Source: an uncultured Prevotella sp.
GTDB taxonomy: Bacteria > Bacteroidota > Bacteroidia > Bacteroidales > Bacteroidaceae
Assembly (NCBI GenBank): GCA_900550365.1
Contig: URRR01000045.1
Location: 1 to 14,814 of the forward strand
DNA length: 14,814 nucleotides
Direction of reading: 5' to 3'
Shown piece by piece: positions 1 to 7,456 of the stretch. Made by a program: the position numbers and the translations under genes. The notes under the pieces are model-generated. The model worked only from the letters and a program-made list of their open reading frames with translations. It was not told the origin of the DNA and searched no databases. Positions within the stretch are counted from its first letter, which is position 1; each line of letters starts with the position of its first letter.

Positions 1-1868
1 TGCTGTCAAACGGCAAGGCTGGACTGTTCGACCTTGACCTCGACCAACAGATGAAATGGCTCGGCGGAGGAGCGTTCTCCATGCCTTTGGCCGAATATTC
101 GGGCTTCGTAATGGCCGGTTTCCCGAAAGAGGGACAGTCTCTTGACGACGTTAAGGCACTGATGCTCGGCGAGATTGAAAAGATAAAGAAGGGCGACTTC
201 AGCGAAGATCTGCTCAAAGCGGTTATCAACAACAAGAAGCTGAGCTTCTACACCACGCTCGAAAGTAATGCCGGGCGTGCCGACATGTTCGTCAACGCAT
301 TCATAAACCGTCAGAAGTGGAGCGACGTTGTTGGCCGCTTAGACCGCATTTCGGGAATAACGAAACAGCAAATCGTTGATTTTGTCAACCGACACTTCCT
401 TGACAACTACATCGCAGTGTATAAACGCACGGGCGTAGACTCGACAATCAAGAAGATAGACAAGCCCGAAATAACGGCAATACCTACCAACCGCGACATG
501 CAGAGCGCGTTCGTCACGGAGATAATAAACTCTGAAACGGAGCCTATACAGCCCAAGTTCGTAGACTTCGACAAAGACCTGACCATGGCAACGACGAAGA
601 ACGGCCTGCCAGTGCTGTACGTGAAGAACACCGAAAACGGCCGCTTCACACTGAGCTATTACTATAAATTCGGCGAGGAAAGCGACAAATGGCTGCCTTA
701 CGCCGCACAATATCTCAACTATCTCGGCACTGACAAGATGACCGCCGAGCAGGTAAAGCAGAAGTTTTACAGCTTAGCCTGCAACTACGGCATAATAGTT
801 GACACGAAGGCCATCAGGATTTACCTGAACGGATTGGCTGAAAACATGCCCGAGGCGATGGCTTTGCTCGACGACGTAATAGCCAACGCGAAGGTTGACA
901 CGGACGCTTACACAAAGTTTGTGGGCATAGAAGAGAAGTCGCGTGCCGACAACAAGCTCGACCAAAGTGCAAACTTCAGCCGCCTGCAAACGTATGGAAT
1001 GTACGGCGCTTACAACACGTATCTCAACATTCCGTCGTCGGAAGAACTGAAAGAGATGAATCCGCAAAAGCTCGTCGACATGATTAAGGCACTGAAAGGC
1101 TACAAGCACGAGGTGCTCTACTATGGCCCGATGGAGCTGAACGAGCTTACCGCCGTTATCGACAAGGGCCAGAAGGCGGCCAAGACACTTGCAGACGTGC
1201 CCGCAGGCAAGCCTTACAAGATGCAGCAGACCACGCAGAACGAGGTGCTGATAGCCCCGTATGACGCCAAGAACATATACATGATACAGTTCCACAACGA
1301 CGGACGCCAATGGAACCCCGAGCAGCAGTCGGTCATCTCGCTGTTCAACGAGTACTACGGAGGCGGCATGAACACGGTGGTGTTCCAGGAATTGCGCGAA
1401 GCCCGCGGCCTTGCTTACAGCGCGTTCGCCATGTACGGCACGCCGGGATACAAGGGACAGCCTGAATACGCCTACACTTACATCATATCGCAGAACGACA
1501 AGATGATGGACTGCATCCGCACTTTCAACAGCATCATCGACACTATTCCGCAGTCGGACAAGGCTCTCGAACTGGCGAAACAGGCTCTGATGAAGCGCCT
1601 CGCCACACGACGTGTCACCAAGGAAAACCTGATTTACACATATCTTGGCGCACGCGACCGCGGCATTGACTACGACATCAACAAGAAAGTGTACGAGGCC
1701 GTGCCCTCGCTGACGATGGACGACGTGGCGAAGTTTGAGAAAGAAGTGATGGCAAAGAAGCCTTACCGCTACATAATCCTCGGCGACGAGAAGCAGCTCG
1801 ACATGGAGTCGCTGGAGAAAATCGGCCCGGTAAAGAGGCTTACGACCGAAGAAATCTTCGGCTATTGA
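1..1868 (+). CDS. M16 family zinc metallopeptidase, 5' end outside window (partial)
   Basis: The reading frame is open from the first full codon (position 3) to a TGA at 1866-1868, giving 621 residues, so the start lies upstream; the ATG at 51 is internal. Family members of this two-repeat type are around 900 residues, so roughly the first third is missing. That third would hold the HxxEH zinc motif, which is not visible here. What remains are M16-type domains: a segment with FPKEGQSLDDVKALM and an EIEKIKKGDFSEDLL helix, then a C-terminal M16 domain with YYGGGMNTVVFQELREARGL followed by Y-S-A, the usual Arg/Tyr substrate-gripping region. The protein is probably periplasmic or envelope-associated and degrades peptides; that comes from the family, not from a visible signal peptide. 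No strong intrinsic terminator follows, only a weak hairpin at 1893-1907. Confidence 0.93.
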   Translation, partial: LSNGKAGLFDLDLDQQMKWLGGGAFSMPLAEYSGFVMAGFPKEGQSLDDVKALMLGEIEKIKKGDFSEDLLKAVINNKKLSFYTTLESNAGRADMFVNAFINRQKWSDVVGRLDRISGITKQQIVDFVNRHFLDNYIAVYKRTGVDSTIKKIDKPEITAIPTNRDMQSAFVTEIINSETEPIQPKFVDFDKDLTMATTKNGLPVLYVKNTENGRFTLSYYYKFGEESDKWLPYAAQYLNYLGTDKMTAEQVKQKFYSLACNYGIIVDTKAIRIYLNGLAENMPEAMALLDDVIANAKVDTDAYTKFVGIEEKSRADNKLDQSANFSRLQTYGMYGAYNTYLNIPSSEELKEMNPQKLVDMIKALKGYKHEVLYYGPMELNELTAVIDKGQKAAKTLADVPAGKPYKMQQTTQNEVLIAPYDAKNIYMIQFHNDGRQWNPEQQSVISLFNEYYGGGMNTVVFQELREARGLAYSAFAMYGTPGYKGQPEYAYTYIISQNDKMMDCIRTFNSIIDTIPQSDKALELAKQALMKRLATRRVTKENLIYTYLGARDRGIDYDINKKVYEAVPSLTMDDVAKFEKEVMAKKPYRYIILGDEKQLDMESLEKIGPVKRLTTEEIFGY

Positions 1869-1918
1869 CGCCTGTCTTTACTCTAAATGTAACTGATTGA
1901 AAATCAGATAATTACATA

Positions 1919-1995
1919 TTGCTTTCCAAAAGGTGGCCTTTTGCGTTGCGAAAGGCCACCTTTTACGTTGTAAAAGACCGTCTTTTGGAAAGCAA
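1919..1995. repeat. Nested palindromic intergenic element
   Basis: The 307-base gap between the M16 gene and the esterase (1869-2175) holds no convincing gene. Its main content is a compound inverted repeat. An inner 14-bp perfect stem pairs 1928-1941 with 1951-1964 around a 9-base loop. An outer 14-bp perfect stem pairs 1919-1932 with 1982-1995. The two share bases 1928-1932, so they cannot form fully at once. A third small hairpin (AAAAGA/TCTTTT) lies at 1972-1986. The stems carry runs of A on the left and T on the right, so they could terminate transcription in either direction. The build suggests a dispersed palindromic element of the kind common between Prevotella genes, but only one copy lies in this window. 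Confidence 0.75.
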
Positions 1996-2123
1996 AAGGC
2001 CGTCAATTGAATACCGGACGTTCTTCAGCCCAACTGCCGAACGCAGAAACGCGCTGCATGACGCGTTATTTTTATTTTGCTCAATTTCACAAAATTACAT
2101 CCCGTTTTTACGAAAAATAAAAC

Positions 2124-2131
2124 TAACTTTG
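2124..2131 (+). promoter_or_regulatory. Bacteroidota -7 promoter element for the esterase
   Basis: TAACTTTG matches the Bacteroidota sigma-ABfr -7 consensus TAnnTTTG exactly and lies 44 bases before the esterase ATG. No clear -33 TTG is present at the usual spacing. Confidence 0.6.
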
Positions 2132-2175
2132 CCATGGATTTATTCATAAACAAACTTTTATAAAACATTGTAATC

Positions 2176-3474
2176 ATGTATAAGAAAACATTAGTTACAA
2201 TGGTTCTGGCAGGACTCCTGGGCATCGCGCAAGCCCAAAACAACTCCACTTCATCAAATCATGTTAAGTCAGCCACCGCCGTAAGCAAGGTGCTGGGCGA
2301 CGGGCGGAAAGTGTCGGCCGTAATACTTGAATACGACGCGCCTGTCAGCAATAAAAGCCTGACAGACAAAAGCTTCAGCGTTGACGGCAAAGAGGTTGAA
2401 AGCATCTACGCCAACACGTCGCCCGAAGAAAGCGGGAACGGCGCCGACGGGCAGTATGTAATAATAAAGGTGAAAGCCGAAGTGGACCTTAACGCTCAGC
2501 CGAAGCAGCCGACCGAAGCCGACATGAAAATGAAACGGGAACGTGACAGGATGCAGGGCGGCCCCGGACTGCGTGCCGGATGGAGCACCGGCGGCAACGA
2601 CGAATATCCCGGAAATGCCGTTGTAAGGCAGACGGCAGACATCAAGACAACTGCAGGAACTGTCTACAAGGCTGACAGTGAGCCGATTGAGAGCACGGCG
2701 GAGAAATGCCTCGTTGCCGACGATTTCGTGCAACAGGAGTTCACGAGCCCGTACACTGGGCAGACATTGCCCTATAATCTGTATATTCCCAAGGACTGCA
2801 AACCGGGCGAGAAATATCCGCTTGTGCTTTTCATACACGACGCCGGAGTGGCAAGCGCACAGGTCAGGCAGCCGCTGTATCAGGGTAACGGCGCCACATC
2901 GTGGGCTGAACCAGAGGCGCAGGCACGCCACAAGTGCTTTGTCGTAGCGCCTGAATATCCTTATATCACCGTTGACGACAACTGGAACTACAGCCACCAT
3001 CTCGACGCGACGATTGCCCTGATTAAGGATTTGGCCGCGCGTTACCCGATAGACACCTGCCGGATATACACCACCGGGCAGTCGATGGGCTGCATGTCGT
3101 CAATCGTGATGATGCTGAAGGAACCTGACCTCTTCGCCGGAGCGCTGCTCGTGGCCGGCAAGTGGAACCCTGAGGTGATGGCTCCGCTCGACAGACAGAA
3201 CCTGTGGATTATCTCCTGCGAAGGCGACCAGTCGTCAAACACGCTTCAGGGAGAGGCCGTAGAGCAGTGGCGGGGCAACGGCAGCAAAGTAACTGAAGCT
3301 ACATGGGAAATGACCTGGCCGCAAGACAAAATGTCGGAAGAGGCCGACAAGATGAGCGCAGAGGGCAACCACCTGCTGTTTACCCACCTTACGGGCGGCA
3401 ACCACCGCGCCACATGGTTCGTGGCCTACGGCATTAAAGGCGTGCAGGACTGGCTCTTTTCGCAGCATAAATAA
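2176..3474 (+). CDS. Secreted alpha/beta-hydrolase esterase with N-terminal Ig-like domain
   Basis: A 432-residue protein with a signal peptide (residues 1 to about 21, MYKKTLVTMVLAGLLGIAQA). Residues about 30-160 resemble the Ig-like domain that precedes the catalytic domain in EstA-type esterases. It is interrupted by a charged, Gly-rich stretch around residues 106-140. The alpha/beta-hydrolase domain starts near residue 185 (YNLYIPKDC, then PLVLFIHDAG, the oxyanion-side strand). The nucleophile is Ser303 in GQSMG. The likely acid is Asp351 (CEGDQ), and the likely base is His410 in GGNHRATW, a motif typical of PHB-depolymerase/feruloyl-esterase-like enzymes. It probably cleaves ester bonds, perhaps acyl or feruloyl groups on plant polysaccharide, in the periplasm or outside the cell; the substrate is not shown by the sequence. 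No carbohydrate-use genes adjoin it. It appears to be a single-gene unit with its own promoter. Confidence 0.88.
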   Translation: MYKKTLVTMVLAGLLGIAQAQNNSTSSNHVKSATAVSKVLGDGRKVSAVILEYDAPVSNKSLTDKSFSVDGKEVESIYANTSPEESGNGADGQYVIIKVKAEVDLNAQPKQPTEADMKMKRERDRMQGGPGLRAGWSTGGNDEYPGNAVVRQTADIKTTAGTVYKADSEPIESTAEKCLVADDFVQQEFTSPYTGQTLPYNLYIPKDCKPGEKYPLVLFIHDAGVASAQVRQPLYQGNGATSWAEPEAQARHKCFVVAPEYPYITVDDNWNYSHHLDATIALIKDLAARYPIDTCRIYTTGQSMGCMSSIVMMLKEPDLFAGALLVAGKWNPEVMAPLDRQNLWIISCEGDQSSNTLQGEAVEQWRGNGSKVTEATWEMTWPQDKMSEEADKMSAEGNHLLFTHLTGGNHRATWFVAYGIKGVQDWLFSQHK

Positions 3475-3602
3475 GCCGGCAAAACAGCCCGCCGCCACCA
3501 GGCAGCCCGGCGTTGCCGCCAAAGCACGGATTAACCGCATTTAGTAACAGCAAAATAAAGCAGGAAACAGCACGTTTTATTTCATCTTTCAATAAAAAAG
3601 AG

Positions 3603-3610
3603 TATATTTG
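3603..3610 (+). promoter_or_regulatory. Bacteroidota -7 promoter element for the 71-residue gene
   Basis: TATATTTG is a perfect TAnnTTTG match, 47 bases before the ATG at 3658. It sits in an AT-rich stretch after the GC-rich tail of the esterase unit. Confidence 0.6.
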
Positions 3611-3657
3611 CAGAACGATAAAAAGCGCAATTGTTTAACGGATAAAATTGCATTACA

Positions 3658-3873
3658 ATGTCTGAACAAGAATTGAATTCATACCGCTTCAGTCCCGACA
3701 ATGAGCCTTCTGACGAGATGTTGAGCCAGATTATGAGAGAAGTGGCTGAAGAAGCGAAGGCCGGCAATAAGGCTGCCGCTGATTTGTATATGGAAAATAT
3801 GCGGCGTGACATTGCGGAAAAGCAGGCGGCATGGGCTGACAGAGTAAATAAAATCATCAATGGAAAGATGTGA
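3658..3873 (+). CDS. Small acidic helical hypothetical protein (71 aa)
   Basis: I do not recognise a named family. The protein is 71 residues, begins MSEQELNSYRFSPDNEPSDE and has no signal peptide or membrane segment. From about residue 20 it is almost continuously helical in composition (DEMLSQIMREVAEEAKAG, then AADLYMENMRRDIAEKQAAW), rich in Glu, Lys and Ala with Met at spaced positions, which suggests a short cytoplasmic helical hairpin or coiled coil. Support for it being real: an intact frame, a perfect -7 element 47 bases upstream, and GC-rich codon use like its neighbours within an AT-rich surrounding. It stands between two unrelated metabolic genes, with 183 and 252 bases on either side, so context gives no function. 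Confidence 0.75.
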   Translation: MSEQELNSYRFSPDNEPSDEMLSQIMREVAEEAKAGNKAAADLYMENMRRDIAEKQAAWADRVNKIINGKM

Positions 3874-4022
3874 ACATAAGCCGGAGATGATTGTTAAGAC
3901 TTTAATATTATCCATATTTTAAAATGTTGATAAACATTTATCTTCATGTATCGCAGACTTAACCTTATTACGCGCAATACTAAATTAACATCTGAAAGAC
4001 TCTGAAATTTGTTTTTTTTATA

Positions 4023-4030
4023 TAACTTTG
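4023..4030 (+). promoter_or_regulatory. Bacteroidota -7 promoter element for fumarate hydratase
   Basis: TAACTTTG matches TAnnTTTG. Transcription starting about 7 bases downstream would give a leader of roughly 90 bases before the chosen ATG at 4126. Confidence 0.6.
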
Positions 4031-4061
4031 CAGATGAATAATCAATAAAAAACATGGTGTC

Positions 4062-4099
4062 GCGGGAACGTGCGTCACGTGCGTGTGCCATGATCCCGC
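4062..4099 (+). other. GC-rich inverted repeat in the fumarase 5' leader
   Basis: GCGGGA (4062-4067) can pair with TCCCGC (4094-4099), enclosing a second small hairpin ACGTG/CACGT (4068-4072 with 4076-4080). This GC-rich island sits in an AT-rich leader between the promoter and the chosen start. Two in-frame ATGs, 4054 and 4090, lie before or inside it. A regulatory role is speculation. Confidence 0.35.
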
Positions 4100-4125
4100 T
4101 TAAATCCAATAAACAACAAAACATT

Positions 4126-5769
4126 ATGGCAACACCGGAATTCAAGTACGCCCCAATGTTCCAGTTGGGCAAAGACGACACGGAGTATTATCTTTTGACC
4201 AAAGACGGCGTGTCGGTTAGCGAATTTGAGGGGAAACCCATCCTTAAAGTAAGTCCTGAAGCGTTGACGATGCTGGCCAACACGGCCTTTCGCGACGTTA
4301 ACTTCCTGCTGCGCCGCTCGCACAACGAGCAGGTGGCAAAAATCCTGACCGATCCCGAGGCAAGTGACAACGACAAGTACGTGGCTCTGACTTTCCTGCG
4401 CAACGCCGAGGTGGCATGCAAGGGCAAGCTGCCTTTCTGCCAGGATACAGGTACCGCAATCATACACGGCGAGAAGGGACAGCAGGTGTGGACAGGCTTC
4501 TGCGACGAGGAGGCTCTGTCTAAAGGTGTGTATAAGACATACACCGAGGAGAACCTGCGCTACTCTCAGAACGCGCCCCTCTCAATGTATGAGGAGGTGA
4601 ACACACGCTGCAACCTGCCCGCACAGATTGACATCGAGGCTACCGAGGGCATGGAATACAAGTTCCTCTGCGTGGTAAAGGGCGGCGGCTCTGCCAACAA
4701 GACATATTTCTATCAGGAGACAAAGGCAAGGATACAGAACCCCGGCACACTGGTTCCGTTCCTCGTTGAGAAGATGAAGACTCTCGGAACAGCCGCTTGT
4801 CCTCCTTATCATATCGCCTTCGTAATAGGCGGAACGTCAGCCGAGAAGAACCTGCTGACCGTTAAGCTGGCTTCAACTCACTATTATGACAGTCTGCCTA
4901 CGACAGGAGACGAGACGGGACGCGCCTTCCGCGACATCGAGCTGGAGAAGCAACTGCTCGACGAAGCTCACAAGATAGGCCTCGGAGCGCAGTTCGGCGG
5001 CAAGTATTTCGCCCACGACATCCGCGTGGTACGTCTGCCCCGCCACGGCGCCTCATGTCCTATCGGCCTCGGCGTAAGCTGCTCTGCCGACCGTAACATC
5101 AAGGCTAAGATTAACAAGGACGGTATATGGATAGAGAAACTGGACGATAACCCCGGCGAACTGATACCCGAAGAGATGCGCAACGCAGGCGAGGGTAACG
5201 CCGTACGCATAGACCTGAACCAGCCGATGAGCGAGATCTGCAAGATATTGTCACAGTATCCGGTTGCCACACGAGTAAGTCTTAACGGCACGATTATCGT
5301 GGCTCGCGACATAGCTCACGCCAAGCTGAAGGCCCGTCTGGACGCAGGCGAGGACCTGCCGCAGTATTTCAAGGACCATCCCGTGCTCTACGCCGGTCCG
5401 GCCAAGACTCCGGAAGGCATGCCTTGCGGCTCAATGGGCCCGACAACGGCCAACCGTATGGACCCGTATGTTGACGAGTTCCAGGACCACGGAGGCTCTA
5501 TGGTGATGATAGCAAAAGGCAACCGCACGCAGGTTGTTACCGACGCATGCAAGAAGCACGGCGGTTTCTATCTCGGAAGCATCGGCGGTCCGGCTGCCGT
5601 TCTCTCAATGAACAGCATCAAGAGCATCGAGTGCGTTGAGTATCCTGAGCTTGGCATGGAGGCAATATGGAAGATTAACGTTGTTGACTTCCCTGCTTTC
5701 ATCCTCGTTGACGACAAGGGTAACGACTTCTTCAAGCAGCTGAAGCCGTGGACTCCGGCGTGCAAGTAG
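4126..5769 (+). CDS. fumA: Fumarate hydratase class I, [4Fe-4S] (fumarase A/B type)
   Basis: Reversibly hydrates fumarate to malate in the cytoplasm; in Bacteroidota this step feeds the reductive branch toward succinate. The protein resembles E. coli FumA over its full length. It starts with the KDDTEYYLLT segment and contains CQDTGTAII, KGGGSANKTY, TAACPPYHIAF, GASCPIGLGVSCSADRN and GPTTANRMD, ending near DDKGNDFF. The cluster-binding cysteines are most likely Cys105, Cys225 and Cys319, almost the same numbering as FumA. The frame stays open back to an ATG at 4054, but I chose 4126: it gives 547 residues (FumA has 548), the FumA-like N-terminus begins there, and the 24 extra codons overlap a structured leader. 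Like other class I fumarases it should be oxygen-sensitive, which fits an anaerobe. It appears to be monocistronic and ends before the bidirectional terminator at 6003-6062. Confidence 0.97.
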   Translation: MATPEFKYAPMFQLGKDDTEYYLLTKDGVSVSEFEGKPILKVSPEALTMLANTAFRDVNFLLRRSHNEQVAKILTDPEASDNDKYVALTFLRNAEVACKGKLPFCQDTGTAIIHGEKGQQVWTGFCDEEALSKGVYKTYTEENLRYSQNAPLSMYEEVNTRCNLPAQIDIEATEGMEYKFLCVVKGGGSANKTYFYQETKARIQNPGTLVPFLVEKMKTLGTAACPPYHIAFVIGGTSAEKNLLTVKLASTHYYDSLPTTGDETGRAFRDIELEKQLLDEAHKIGLGAQFGGKYFAHDIRVVRLPRHGASCPIGLGVSCSADRNIKAKINKDGIWIEKLDDNPGELIPEEMRNAGEGNAVRIDLNQPMSEICKILSQYPVATRVSLNGTIIVARDIAHAKLKARLDAGEDLPQYFKDHPVLYAGPAKTPEGMPCGSMGPTTANRMDPYVDEFQDHGGSMVMIAKGNRTQVVTDACKKHGGFYLGSIGGPAAVLSMNSIKSIECVEYPELGMEAIWKINVVDFPAFILVDDKGNDFFKQLKPWTPACK

Positions 5770-5775
5770 TCTTTG

Positions 5776-6004
5776 TCAGCAGACAAGAGACGAGCAGACA
5801 AGCAGACAAGGAGAAATGCTTGGTTGAGGTTGTGAGGTTATAAGGTTTTACGGTTTTAAGGGAGGAAAAGACATACAGAATAAAGCCTATAAGGTATTTG
5901 ACTTTAACTCCTTTAACTACTCTAACTCCTTTAACTACGTGAGCTATTGTCTTAACTCCTTAACTACATAACTCCTTAACTCCTAAGGACTATTCCTTAA
6001 CTAC
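5776..6004. repeat. Adjacent arrays of 8-9 base tandem repeats in the fumarase/efflux gap
   Basis: The 301-base gap 5770-6070 has no gene. It holds three unrelated short-period arrays in a row. First, CAGACAAG-type units at 5776-5812. Second, four degenerate 8-base units with core GGTT at 5826-5857 (GAGGTTGT, GAGGTTAT, AAGGTTTT, ACGGTTTT). Third, 9-base units TTTAACTCC/TTTAACTAC at 5903-5938, with TAACTCCTTTAACTAC repeated exactly at 5905-5920 and 5923-5938; these become 8-base units TTAACTCC/TTAACTAC at 5952-5983, with a last unit at 5997-6004. Segment 5776-5820 matches 14633-14677 at 40 of 45 positions. Confidence 0.85.
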
Positions 6005-6062
6005 ACAATAAAGCCCGGGCCGTCAAAAGTCATTCCTTTTGACGGCCCGGGCTTTATTGTGT
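6003..6062. terminator. Bidirectional intrinsic terminator, 27-bp perfect stem
   Basis: Bases 6003-6029 are the exact reverse complement of 6036-6062, with a 6-base loop (6030-6035). The GC core CCCGGGCCGTC is flanked by AAA on one side and TTT on the other in both directions. It lies between two converging units, 8 bases beyond the stop of the outer-membrane channel gene and about 230 bases beyond fumarase, so it can end both transcripts. Confidence 0.88.
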
Positions 6063-6070
6063 TTATATCT

Positions 6071-7456
6071 TTACCATCCTCCGCCGAGGGCTTTGTAAAG
6101 ATTGACCGTGGCCAACTGGCTGTCGAGCAGGGCGTTGCTGACGCTTATCTGGGCGTCAAGATAAGTACGCTGGGCGTCGAGCAGGTCCATGTATCCTATC
6201 GCTCCGTTGACATATTGCACAAGAGCCAGTGACAAGGTGGTCTTTGACGAGCTTTCAAGCGCATAGCGCGTCTTGTATATTTCCTTCATCTTGTTAAAGT
6301 TGGCAATGGCGTCATAGGCGTCTCTGAACGCCGCGAGCACGGCCTTCTCGTAAGCATACGTCGCACGCTCATAAGCCGCCTTGGCTGCCTTGTGCCGCGC
6401 CTTGTTCTTGCCCATGGCGAATATCGGCTGCAAGAGGTTGGCGCTGAGCAGGTGATAAGGCGAGTGGAGCAGGTCTTTCAGCTCCTCGCTCTCTGCGCCG
6501 AGGTTGGCCGTCAGCGTTATGTTCGGGAACATGTTGGTGTATGCCACGCCTACAGCCGCGTTGGCGGCGATGAGGTGCTGTTCGGCCTCGCGCACGTCAG
6601 GGCGTCGCTCGAGCAGCGATGAAGGCAGGCCTACGGGCAGACTGTCGGGGAAGGTTACTTCCTGCGGTAGCTCTGAACGCTCTATGTGGTGGGGATAATC
6701 ACCGGTGAGAAAAGCCAGTTCGTTCTCCTTCGCCGTTATCTGACGTTCCAGGTCAGGCACAAGAGTGGCCGTGCGTGACAGCTCGACCTGTGCCTGGCGG
6801 TAAGTAACCTCTGACGTGAGACCGCCCTCATAGCGTATCTTGGCCAGATGTTCGCTCTCGCGGCGCGCCGTAAGCGTCTGTTTGACAATAGATAGTTCGT
6901 TGTCAAGTGCCACCAGCTCATAATAAGCCTGCGCCACTTGGGCGATAAGGCTCATCTGCACGGCACGCTGATTCTCTATCGAAGCCATAAACTCGGCCAT
7001 GCTCGCATCGTGAGCCCAGCGCAGCTTTCCCCACAAGTCAAGCTCCCATGAGATGTTTGCCTTCAGGTCAAACTCGTTGTCGCTCTGACTGTTGTCGCCC
7101 CCGTAATTGTCCTGTTCCTTCTCGGCGTACACCCTGAGACCGAGCGACGGGAAGATGTTTGCATAGTCAATGCGCTTCATTGCGGCCAATTCCTTTACGC
7201 GTGCGGCAGCCATGAGCATGTCTTTATTGTACGCGAGCGATTTTATTATGTGGCCTTGCAGTATGGAATCAGTGTACACCTCAGTCCATGAACGGTCGGC
7301 AAGAGAAGCCGAATCGGTGCTTTCGCCGTCGGTAAGCGTGGCCGGCATATCTATATTGGGGCGCACGTAATGGTGCCCTATCTTGCAAGACACCATTAGT
7401 ATGACGGCTGAAAGCAGCACGAAGACGCGCCGGATATGTTTCAAGTCTTGTTTCAT
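6071..7456 (-). CDS. Outer-membrane efflux channel lipoprotein, OprM/NodT type
   Basis: A 461-residue TolC-like outer membrane factor, the exit duct of the RND pump encoded just upstream. The N-terminus has a basic region, a hydrophobic stretch and a lipobox ending at Cys24 (LMVSC), so it should be lipidated and anchored in the outer membrane. Family marks are an early YVRP segment, SWELDLWGKLR before the first helical repeat, LLERRPDVREAEQHL opening the second outer-membrane-factor repeat, NMFPNITL, and a C-terminal GYMDLLDAQRTYLDAQ followed by a closing LYKALGGGW. The start codon overlaps the stop of the pump gene by ATGA (7453-7456), indicating translational coupling. It is the last gene of the operon, with a terminator 8 bases after its stop. 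Length is normal for the family. Confidence 0.95.
   Translation of the reverse strand: MKQDLKHIRRVFVLLSAVILMVSCKIGHHYVRPNIDMPATLTDGESTDSASLADRSWTEVYTDSILQGHIIKSLAYNKDMLMAAARVKELAAMKRIDYANIFPSLGLRVYAEKEQDNYGGDNSQSDNEFDLKANISWELDLWGKLRWAHDASMAEFMASIENQRAVQMSLIAQVAQAYYELVALDNELSIVKQTLTARRESEHLAKIRYEGGLTSEVTYRQAQVELSRTATLVPDLERQITAKENELAFLTGDYPHHIERSELPQEVTFPDSLPVGLPSSLLERRPDVREAEQHLIAANAAVGVAYTNMFPNITLTANLGAESEELKDLLHSPYHLLSANLLQPIFAMGKNKARHKAAKAAYERATYAYEKAVLAAFRDAYDAIANFNKMKEIYKTRYALESSSKTTLSLALVQYVNGAIGYMDLLDAQRTYLDAQISVSNALLDSQLATVNLYKALGGGW

Noticed and set aside
774..1310. 178-codon leftward open frame opposite the M16 peptidase gene
   Set aside because: It lies wholly inside the M16 coding sequence, and its His/Val/Leu-rich composition is typical of a shadow frame.
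1919..2149. 76-codon rightward open frame in the gap after the M16 gene
   Set aside because: Its first third is the translated palindrome (Lys/Arg and Phe runs from AAAAGG/CCTTTT), it overlaps the esterase promoter, and it has no promoter of its own. It is best explained as an open frame across a repeat.
4054..4125. Start of fumarate hydratase at the upstream in-frame ATG
   Set aside because: The FumA-like N-terminus and the family length both fit the ATG at 4126; the upstream codons overlap a GC-rich hairpin in the leader.
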